Shown here piece by piece: positions 49,395 to 58,800 of a DNA stretch of 64,000 nt; positions within the stretch are counted from its first letter, which is position 1; each line of letters begins with the position of its first letter. The notes below the pieces were generated by a model that saw only the letters and a program-made list of their open reading frames with translations, was not told the DNA's origin and did no database searches. Location: positions 20,292,751 through 20,356,750 of the forward strand of contig NC_036460.1 of NCBI RefSeq assembly GCF_002775205.1, given 5' to 3'. The position numbers were made by a program, and so were the translations under genes. This DNA is from Xiphophorus maculatus. Taxonomy: Eukaryota; Chordata; Actinopteri; Cyprinodontiformes; Poeciliidae.

Positions 49395-50712
49395 GTAGGA
49401 AGCTGCCTCCATGTCTGTTTTACAAACAAAAAACAATCCAGTCGTCTGCATATTTACTGTGTAGGACACCTGCTTACCTATGAGAAAAGTTATCTTCATA
49501 TAGTGGTTAAAGTCTCAATAATAACCTATAAAGGACGCTCTGATTACACCAACTCTCTTGCTGAGAGATGATGCGTGAATCTCTTTGGCGTCTGCATAAC
49601 TCTGCAGCAGATGTACCCCCCTTTAAGTCTGATATGATAGATTTATTCCATGTTTTGCTTGTTTTTGTATCTGCTGTGCATTTACGTGCTTCAATCCATT
49701 TCATTTGTAGCATCACAAACTTATTTTAATATAGTGACGACATGTAGTAATTTGAGAACGACCAAAAACGACTTCTTGAAGCCAATTGGACGCATTTTAA
49801 TGATGGATAATGTTGAGAGACAGAAACAACCATTTCTTCAAAAATACGTCTCTCTGCCCGGGTCTTAGATATTTCAGGTTAGACACAAAAATGAGCCACA
49901 AACCAGAATGTAAAACCACTCACAAGACATTTTGTTAAATCAATGCATTTGGCTAAATGGAGACACAACTCACCCACAAACATGGACAGCAATGAGTCCC
50001 TGCAGGAGGAAGTCGTGTCTGAGTGTCAGAGTGAGGACTTCATATTTTTATCTCTCATCCTGGCGCCCCGAGACATAGCGAACCCCTCCAACTATTCCCA
50101 TACACACAAGCTATACCTGTCAAATCCTCTCCTACATAAAACACTCCACTCTTGGCTGCTAACCATCTAAGGAGTTGTGCTTTCTTAGATGTTTCACCTT
50201 TTACTTCTGCTGGTAGAACATTCTGACCTGCTGCACCCTGTCCTGCACTCCTTATCTAACTGTGGTATGCAAACAAGGTTATTCATCTTATCCTTCGCTG
50301 GAACATTTCAAACTATAATGACAATACACAATTTAGCAATATGAAGCATTATATTTGACATTCAAAATGTGTGATTACAATATTCGAAATATGCAAAACT
50401 CACTCAAAGCGTGAATATACTTGATTACATTTTCATTTCTCCACAATAAGCAACGAAAAGAAAATCAAACGCACAATCTCGAGCAGTTCATAAAACCTAT
50501 AATACTAACAGCAAATCAATGTTAATACCTGACATCTGAGTGTAACTAATACTGTTTCCTAGCAATGACCAACATGAGGACTTGCTTATGATGTTCCGTA
50601 CATAAATTAGGACAAGCACAGCGCCACAGACAGACTGCAGCGCATTTAGACCACGCTAGTTTCGCCAGCCAGCGGTCAGAGTTGAAGCAGCCGCTCTTAC
50701 AAACTGGTTTCC
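48662..50712 (-). pseudogene. Partial duplicate of the AIFM3-like gene
   Basis: Four blocks match, in the same order and orientation, the functional AIFM3-like locus. 48662-49301 matches 54792-55452 (3' flank). 49390-49626 matches 58843-59092 (start of exon 10, intron 9, most of exon 9). 49627-49805 matches 61619-61795 and 50450-50712 matches 61800-62130 (5' flank and leader region). Exons 1-8 and 11-18 are deleted. The exon 9 copy has indels that break its frame, and 49810-50450 is an insertion absent from the other copy. This is a dead, internally deleted tandem duplicate. Confidence 0.88.
49302..49391. repeat. (TA)n microsatellite at a pseudogene deletion junction
   Basis: Two TA runs separated by CCTAAG. 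They sit exactly where the pseudogene copy has lost exons 11-18. Confidence 0.9.
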
Positions 50713-50950
50713 TGTGGGGTTGAGCTGAAGTGGAAGCAGTAGGAGTGTTTTTTTTTTTTGTTTTTTTTTTGTCGAGCATCGAGTCTGGCTGTAATGAGAA
50801 AACAAGACGGGCTGTGGCGGATAGCTGGTGAGCTTACCGGACGAGAACCATGAGCAAAAACCCTGCGTTTTTTCCTTGAAGCAGAGCTTTTTGGAAAACA
50901 CCTGCGGTCGTCGCAAAAAAACGAAGCGCCTCGTCTCGATCTCCTCCGCT

Positions 50951-50981
<31 letters not shown>

Positions 50982-51640
50982 GACACTCCCACCCGGGAAA
51001 GGTCCAGGGAGAACACACCGCGGTACCAGCGGGCAGAGCCGTTCCCTCTGAGCTGATATTTAATTTATTTTACAGCAGCAGACAGAGAGCTGTGGGTTGT
51101 CTGCCATAGCCGGTGGGCATACCGGACCTACCTGACGCAGAGGAAACTTGATGCAAGACCTGAACCCGGAGAATCGCGACAAAAGAAACCGGCTGTGGCC
51201 CATCACCCAAAAGGCAACGGGGGGAGAGAAAAAGATGGCCCATTTCGTCGGAAGGAGAGCATTTGTTGGAAACAAAGAAATATTCTAACGGATATGTTGT
51301 TCGGCCACTTTTAAAGGGAGAATCGCTGCGCTACGTTTCATCCAAGTTAAAGAGGAGTTAAGGTTAAAGTCACTGTTCTGACTTTTTTCCCCCATTTTTC
51401 CTATTAAGCATTTCTATACTTTGAAATGTATTTCAGTTAACGCTCGAGGCTTAAGAGACATTACTAAACGAAAGGCAGTTTTTCTTTACACACACACACA
51501 CACACACACAAAAAACAACAACTTTGATGCAGACTTTTGCCTGGTTCAGGAATCGCGTTCGAGTAATGAAGATTACAACTTCTGGAAATCGCAATGGGGC
51601 GAGGACTCATGGATGTCCCATGGAAACAGCCATTCAGCTG
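50713..51640 (+). mobile_element. L1/Tx1-type LINE, 5' fragment
   Basis: From 51421 the frame reads KCISVNARGLRDITKRKAVF, then FDADFCLVQESRSS and NFWKSQWGEDSWMSHGNSHS. This is the start of an apurinic-endonuclease domain of L1/Tx1 LINE ORF2. A (CA)n run inside it adds Thr-His repeats. The initiating codon is TTG here. The preceding 700 bases have T-tracts and GC-richer sequence that I take to be LINE leader or the end of ORF1. The endonuclease breaks off at about 51640. Confidence 0.7.
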
Positions 51641-51657
51641 GAACTCTAACTCTTATA

Positions 51658-53846
51658 TTATGTTTATGGTCAATTTGACCGGATTTCAATTTTTGTGTTG
51701 ATCAAAGCGCCTGGTTATCCTTTAAATTTAAAAATGTCCTTTTGGTTTACTTTATTTTGATAACTTCTGAAGAGCCATTCAGCACCAGGTGTGTGTGAAA
51801 GAGGAACTTTCTCTCCACTGTCCTGTACACTATTTCCATGCCCTTTCTTTGAGAAATAGACCAAAAATGAGCCTCGCACGATTTTTAGCCGAAGAAGCTT
51901 TATCACAGCTTATGAACTGGGATAGTGATGTAGAGGAAGATATTTCAGAGACTGAGGATGCTTCAGAGCCAGAGGACTACGTCATTGATGATCCAGGTTG
52001 TCAGTTTTCCCTAGACGATGAGGATTCAGAGGACGGGTCTGCCGGTGTCCCTTCATCAAATGAAAACCAAGAAATGCAAAAACCGCCATCCACAGAGGGG
52101 ACATTGACATCTAAAGATGGTCAAATAAAATGGTCAACATCACCACACCAAACCCAAGCTAGATTGTCATCTTCTAATGCCATCAAAATGACCCCTGGTC
52201 CTACAAGATTTGCTTTGACAAGAGTTGATGGTATTGAATCGGCCTTTCAGCTCTTCATATCCCCACCCATAGAGAAGATAATCCTCGACATGACCAACTT
52301 GGAGGGGAGGCGTGTCTTTCAAGAAAAATGGAAGCCACTGGATCCATCTGACTTGCATGCTTACATTGGAATCCTGGTATTAGCTGGAGTATACAGGTCA
52401 AAGGGTGAAGCAACTGCAAGTTTATGGAGCGAAGAGTATGGAAGACCAATCTTCCGAGCAACAATGTCTTTGGAGACATTTCACATGATCTCTCGTGTGA
52501 TCCGATTTGACAACCGTGCCACCAGAGCTGGTCGACGTGAGAAGGATAAACTTGCAGCGATCAGAGATGTCTGGGATAAATGGGTCAAAATTCTGCCATT
52601 ATTGTATAATCCTGGCCCACATGTTACTGTTGGTGAGCGCCTCATTCCATTCAGAGGACGCTGTCCTTTTCGACAGTATGTGCCAAAAAAGCCTGCGAAA
52701 TATGGCATCAAAATATGGGCAGCCTGCGATGCAAAATCCAGTTATGCATGGAACATGCAGGTATACACTGGGAAGCCACTTGGAGGACCACCTGAGAAGA
52801 ATCAGGGAATGCGCGTGGTACTGGAGATGACTGAAGGGCTGCAAGGTCATAACATTACATGTGACAACTTCTTTACATCCTATCGGCTTGGAGTTGAACT
52901 TCAGAAGAGGAAGCTGACTATGTTGGGAACAGTCAGAAAAAATAAACCGGAACTTCCCTGTGAGATTCTGAAGATGCAAGGAAGACCTCTGCATTCCTCA
53001 AAATTTACTTTCACAGAGAATACAACACTTGTTTCTTACTGCCCAAAGAGAAACAAGAACGTTCTTGTGATGAGCACAATGCACAAAGATGCATCTCTAA
53101 GCACAAGAGAGGACATGAAGCCGCAAATGATCCTGGATTACAACTCCACCAAAGAAGGAGTTGACAATCTTGACAAAGTCACAGCAACATATAGCTGCCA
53201 GCGCAAGTCTACCCGTTGGCCGTTGGTGGTTTTCTACAACATTGTGGACGTGTCTGCTTATAATGCCTATGTGCTGTGGACTGAGATCAACCAGCACTGG
53301 AATGCCAGCAAATTGTACCGACGTCGAATGTTCCTGGAAGAACTAGGCAAAGCACTCGTCACTCCCAAGATCCAGAACCGGGCCAGGCCAGCTCGATCTC
53401 CAGCTGCTGCAGCTGTCATTGCAAATGTCCAGGTCAGGGCGTCTGATCAACCCACAATGGACCCTTTGGATAAATGTGCAAAAAAACGCAAAAGATGTCA
53501 AGTCTGTCCCTCCCGAGATGACAGTAAGACAAGTACCTCTTGTGTGAGATGCAAGAAGTGCATCTGCAGAAAGCACACCGTGACATTCTGTCCATCATGC
53601 GGGGAAAACTGAAAATGTCAAACATTGAAAAACCCCAAAAAACAGGCAAGTTAAATAGTTAAAGAAAAAGTGTTAATAATTAAAATCAGAAGTTGCTTAA
53701 TATAGTATTGAAATTAGTTTGTTTATTCTTCTCATGTCTTCTAAATGTTTGCATAATCTAAGATAAAGTTATTATTGGGTTAAATTAATTTCCTGTCTGT
53801 TTTGTGTTGATTTACACAATGCAGGTCAAAATTACCCGCAACATAA
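51658..53846 (+). mobile_element. piggyBac-type DNA transposon
   Basis: A full-length transposase ORF lies between inverted end-like sequences. TTATG near 51658 leads into GGTCAATTTGACC (51668-51680). The right end at 53824-53846, read in reverse, gives TTATGTTGCGGGTAATTTTG followed by ACC. The arms match at most positions. No flanking TTAA is visible at these points, so true ends may lie outside; a TTAA at 54196 is one candidate on the right. Confidence 0.6.
51867..53612 (+). CDS. piggyBac transposase (PGBD4-like), intact ORF
   Basis: An uninterrupted 581-codon frame without introns, starting at MSLARFLAEEALSQLMNW; an upstream in-frame Met 26 codons earlier is less likely. piggyBac enzymes excise and insert at TTAA using a DDD active site. 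The family landmarks are present: an acidic N-terminus (DVEEDISETEDASEPED), a DDE_Tnp_1_7 core with AACDAKSSYAWNMQVYTGKP (first Asp written here in ACDAK), HNITCDNFFTSYRLG (second Asp) and NSTKEGVDNLDKVTATYS (third Asp plus following Asp). A C-terminal zinc-binding cysteine array follows (CQVCPSRDD, CVRCKKCICRKH, CPSC). No frame breaks are seen, in contrast to the decayed LINE on either side, so insertion may be recent or the ORF may be under selection. Confidence 0.9.
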   Translation: MSLARFLAEEALSQLMNWDSDVEEDISETEDASEPEDYVIDDPGCQFSLDDEDSEDGSAGVPSSNENQEMQKPPSTEGTLTSKDGQIKWSTSPHQTQARLSSSNAIKMTPGPTRFALTRVDGIESAFQLFISPPIEKIILDMTNLEGRRVFQEKWKPLDPSDLHAYIGILVLAGVYRSKGEATASLWSEEYGRPIFRATMSLETFHMISRVIRFDNRATRAGRREKDKLAAIRDVWDKWVKILPLLYNPGPHVTVGERLIPFRGRCPFRQYVPKKPAKYGIKIWAACDAKSSYAWNMQVYTGKPLGGPPEKNQGMRVVLEMTEGLQGHNITCDNFFTSYRLGVELQKRKLTMLGTVRKNKPELPCEILKMQGRPLHSSKFTFTENTTLVSYCPKRNKNVLVMSTMHKDASLSTREDMKPQMILDYNSTKEGVDNLDKVTATYSCQRKSTRWPLVVFYNIVDVSAYNAYVLWTEINQHWNASKLYRRRMFLEELGKALVTPKIQNRARPARSPAAAAVIANVQVRASDQPTMDPLDKCAKKRKRCQVCPSRDDSKTSTSCVRCKKCICRKHTVTFCPSCGEN

Positions 53847-54264
53847 CAAATGTATTTTTTTTCTCAACATAATACAAGGATTAAGCACAAATTTAATGAG
53901 AAGGTCATTCTTACTCAATCGGACTCTAATGGTCATTATATGTAGATAGTTTTCTGTTACTGTCACCATTTTTTTCTGTTGGGAAACACTTATGGTTACT
54001 CAAGCATGAGACAAAATAAGGAGTTATTTTAAACACTGAATAATTTGATTGATGGTATTGTTGAAAGGTTCTTTGAAGTTAAAATAATACTGGGTTAAAA
54101 TAATACGAGTTTGATTGGCTGGGGGTAAATTGAGAAGGCGCCATTTTGAACTGTGCTATGATGCTGGAGGCCTAATAAACCGGTTTTGATGTACAGTTAA
54201 GTTTGCTGATTTTTTGTTTTCCTTCCACACCACACCTCTCAGTGTAACACAAAATGAAGGTAAT
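53847..54264. other. Non-coding stretch after the piggyBac ORF
   Basis: AT-rich, with an AATAAA near 54173 that could serve the transposase transcript. No family is recognised. Confidence 0.35.
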
Positions 54265-54790
54265 TATCAAAAACAGTGGGAACTTTTAAAATTTGAGCTA
54301 GAATTTGGTTCTAAACAAAAAAAGGAATGACAAGTAGAGGAAAATACTTTAATAACAAACCTTACTGCTCAATCGTCCATTTTGCCAGAAAACCCATCTG
54401 AATCACAGATACGTGATCTGTGATTCAGATAGATCACCTATCTATGATCTAGGAGTTCTGCTCCTATTATTACAACTATATAGTTGTTATTTATTACAAT
54501 TATAGTTGTAAATATTATATTTGTATTATAGTTGTAATAAATAACAACTACATAGTTGTAATAATAGGAGCAGAACTCCTATGATTTCAACTAAAACTAG
54601 ATCAGTTATACATAAATAAAGCTAAAGGTGCATTTGTTCGATCGAGAGCGAAATGGTTAGGGAGGGTGAGCAGAATTCCAGCTACTTTCTTAAACTAGAA
54701 AAACAAAAACAGAATAAAAATAACATAAATAGACTCTCCTCAAATGGTAATATTGTAGATAACCCCAGTGAGGTATCCATCTATCTATCT
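54265..54790 (+). mobile_element. L1/Tx1-type LINE, internal ORF2 fragment, interrupted
   Basis: Translations such as WELLKFELEFGSKQKKE, LDQLYINKAKGAFVRSRAKW and EGEQNSSYFLKLEKQKQNK match the linker between endonuclease and reverse transcriptase in this LINE class. A stop and a frameshift (near 54660) break the frame, and a palindromic insert separates the two halves. It is probably the same LINE copy as the 50713-51640 fragment, with about 250 codons of endonuclease lost. It ends where the duplicated AIFM3-like flank begins. Confidence 0.65.
54451..54580. repeat. 130-bp inverted repeat inside the LINE
   Basis: Arms of about 46 bp (starting AGGAGTTCTGCTCCTATTAT) are nearly perfect complements, with further self-complementarity in the AT-rich middle. 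A smaller palindrome (GAATCACAGAT and ATCTGTGATTC) lies just to the left at about 54402-54428. Confidence 0.85.
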
Positions 54791-55496
54791 GAGAAATGAC
54801 TAGAGGAGAAAAAACTGATTTGGTATCAGGTACTTTTTTATTAGAAGCAGAAAAATGTCACAACCTTCATTTTGTTTTCAGTAAACATTCTGATAAGGAG
54901 CTGCTCTTGTAAATGCCAGCTGGGCAGTCAGTGAAAATTTAGGCTACGTATTTTAGGCTACATATGGCAAAAATAATCGCCATAGATAGAGATACATATC
55001 TATTTTTGATTTTTAAAGGTAGAAAATGACCAGCACCAAAGACTTAACTGAACAACATAATCAGATCAAGCAAAAATAATAACAGTGTGTTTTTTAGAAT
55101 CACACTTAAAGCACCTTAATGAGCCTCTGATGCATCCTGATAAACTGAAACCAGTTTAATTGCACTTAATTAGTCAAACAAAGCGTATCACACAGTGAAG
55201 ATGTCAAACACCACACAATTAACAGTGAAACACACAGAGACTGTTGCTACCCTATTGCCCTCATTTTGCCAAAGTGCACCACAGGAAGTCATTTCTCCCT
55301 GTTGCTATCAGGCTTTACAATGCCCACGTCTGTGCTAGTTGATTAAAAAATTTTCTGCGCTCATTTATAGGTTATTTATTGATTAATATATTGCATGTGA
55401 TTGCTTGTTATTTATTTGTTTATCTAGTCATTTTGAAATTATCACTCTTAGGGTATATATATATAATATATATACATATATATTACAAACTTTGTA

Positions 55497-55592
55497 TTTA
55501 TTACCTGAGATGGAGTAGCTTTCAACAAAAACACAATTTCCTCTTGGGGATCAATAAAGTATATTCTATTCTATTCTATTCTATTCTATGGT
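55497..55592. repeat. Retroposon 3' end with (TTCTA)n tail
   Basis: AATTTCCTCTTGGGGATCAA followed by TAAAGTA and about five ATTCT units. This is the tail type I recall for abundant fish LINEs of the L2/Rex1 kind. On the opposite strand, TTTATT at 55497-55502 could serve as the poly(A) signal of the AIFM3-like gene. Confidence 0.5.
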
Positions 55593-55817
55593 GATTACAG
55601 GGAAATTAAATCATTCAGTCTGCACGATCAACAAACACATTAAAGATTTTGCTGCTGCTATGGTAACAGCACGACATAATAAGAAAAGAACAACAATTTG
55701 ATTAGTTTACCGCCACGACTGCGGCTGTAAATGGACAGATCAATGTAGGCAATGTAGAGAAAGACAGAAAAAAAAGAGATGGAGACAACATCATCGATTG
55801 CTCCTGATGACAACCAG

Positions 55818-58800
55818 TTACATCCCCAGCCAGCTCAGGTCTTCAGATCTGCAAACATCAGCAAGGTAGTTATTACACAGAACATTAATGTCAATAACCT
55901 GAATATCAATAACATTTTTATACAGACTTTAAGCTATTTAAACATGTCCAAAATAGTCTGTTGTTACCATTAAGATTTAACAATATCCCAAATAAATTTA
56001 ACCCGTCTTCTTCTCTTTTAAAGTTAAATATTTCCTTTGTTTTCTGAAACTACTACAGCTTAGGCGGGTGGTGTCCAAACAACTTATCTAGTCAAAAATA
56101 TCTGTATTGATGCATTAGTTGTCAATACGTCACACATGACTAGAAGAGTCCCAGCTAAGTGTGCCATTACTGATTTAGTCAAAAACTATTTCATCTGAAT
56201 ATTACCTAAATAGCTATGTTAAAAAAAGTTGGAGTTGTTCCTAATTTTTCTCATGTAAAATTCTACCTCTGCAATAAAATATTTCATTTCAAAGCTTTCA
56301 ACCTATTTTGAGGAGAGCTCCATGTTTACTGCGTAGCGTGCATTCTAGTAGTTTGTATAGATGCAAACTGTGACTCACTGAGCCTGAGTCTTTGTTATGG
56401 CTCTGCCTTGATCCAGCAGGTCTGCAACACGAGACACGGCGGGCTCGAACGCCATGCTGGCAGCAGCAACCACCACCTCGTCCCTGTCAGACACACAAAC
56501 AGGAGAAACGTCAACAGGACCAGAGCAGATTTATCCCCAACTGCACAAAGAGTCACTCAACAACTGCTCACTTTATGTATAAGGCCACAAATTTCCGTTC
56601 TTCCAGTTTGCCTTTAATTATGATTTCTGTGTAGCCCTCACCATAACCTGAAAAGAACAAGTAAAAGTGAAATGGAGATTAAATTCCGCTTATTGTGAAC
56701 TAAAAAAGGTTTTTTGAGACTTCGCATTAAATACTCTACCTGCGTATCTGATGCTCTTTCCAGCCAATGCAGACCAGAAAAAAGGAACTGACTCAATTGT
56801 TGTTGGTTTATTCAGCATGTTCAGAGCTGCAACTCTTCCTGGTGGTAGAAGCAAAACTAAGAGTTCGTGACAGAGTAAAAACATGTGCAATAAAAACATA
56901 GCTTAAAAAGATGAAGGAAAGGAAAATATTTTATATATATTAAAGCGTTTAACCGTGAGCGTGGGACATCTGCCAGTGACCGATATTGACCCGCTGGTCC
57001 CCACGAATGGTCAGAGGGAAGGAGGCGACATCTCCAGCGCTGAAGACATCTGCTACATTGGTCCTCATGAACTAAGAGAATAGATGGAGCAGATAATGAG
57101 TCCAATGTGTCGCCTTCACCACAGTCATCCTCTGAAGATCAAAAATAAAAACTGAATTGCTTTCATGTAAAGTAAAATTATTACTGGATGCTGTAAACTT
57201 AGAGCTAGTCTTCTGCACCATAATTTGACCTGTTCCATAGATAATCAACATTTAACTCTCTGGCAAAACATATTTTTCTACTTTTCCCCACTTTTATGAT
57301 GTTTTTGTTCATGTAAGTGATGCCTAGGTTAGTTTGTCTGTTTGCCTTAACCATTGCATTACAAAGACAAATCTAGCTCAACAACTTTAGGTTCCAGATA
57401 GAAAATAATGTCTCCGTGAAACTGAATCACGCAAGGGTTCTTCTATAAGTAGGCTGTGACGATCTCTTTTTTTGGGACTAGATTTAGGAAAGTTTCTGTT
57501 TTTCAGCGTATATATATATATATATATATATTTTTAATTCTTGATTTAAAAAAAAAAAATCTATTTTTCCATCACAACGATCTCAGTTTGCCCGATGCTC
57601 TCCTGTATTTGAATGTTACCTTGTCAACAACAACTGCTTTTCTTGAATCCACTGCCACGTTACTTCCTGTTAGGAAGTCTGAATTGGGAATTGCACCTGG
57701 AACACAAAATGAAAGAGGTTAATAATTAAATTCATTGCTCTTCCCTTTTTAAATAAATACATTTATTATGACAAGGTAATGCAATAAAATAAAAATAGTT
57801 ACCAATTCCTGCAACTACCACATCAGCTTCCAAGACAGTACCATCAGCCAGCACCACCTCCTTCACCTAAAAAAAGGCAATGGACAATAAAACATAAAAT
57901 ACATTTCAGAGGTTATGCAAGAATTTAGTAGGGGACTTTCTGTTTCTACTGAGTCATTACAATCTTTACTGAAGAAGTGAACAACATGGGGTGAAAAGGT
58001 ACATAGAAATGATGGCTCTGTACATATCTTGGCTTTAAATTCACACTTCTGTACGTTTTTGCAACATAACAATCGTAGAAATAGAATAAAAGATATGTGT
58101 CTGTGTGTGTTTTTCAGTAGAGATCAAACAAAGTTAAAATACTATGATAGTTCAATTTTATCAGAATTTCACAAACTGGTCAGTGGAGCCTTAGTTACCA
58201 GTTTTACCTGGATGCATCATAAAAAGGGTAATTAATGGGAAAGTCAGGGAACAAACTCCTGGTCTGAAATTAGAAAGACTGATGTTGCATTTGGGTTGGT
58301 TGAATGGCAGCAGGCAGCTGGAACTGGACTTTAGTCTAACTTATTCTGCACTAGTGTTGATTAAATTCTGTTTGTCATAGTTCAAAGTTGGTAATTATGT
58401 ACTACCTTTCTTATCACTGTTGAAAAGTCCTGAATGAATGCCCCCAAATTAAAAGAGTTTCAAAGGTTTTTACAAATCTTTGTCACAGGAACCAATAAGA
58501 GTAAAAAAAAACTCTACAGGAGTGTTTAGAGCTGGGCAAACAATAAAAACTGAATTACCTTTCCATTCTCTCCTCTGATCTCTGTCACTTTGTTGTTCAT
58601 GACAAACTTCACTTTTTTTTCCTCCAACATCTTACAGTAAGAGAACAACCACAAAAGTAAAGCTGATGAGATGAATAAAAATGTAAAAAAAAATAAAAAG
58701 AAAGAAAGCATTAACAGATAAAATGAGTTTTCAGCTCCTCTTCACCTCCATGGTCATCTTGCCAATCTCCGGCCCCAGAGACTTCTCAAAAGGATACTTG

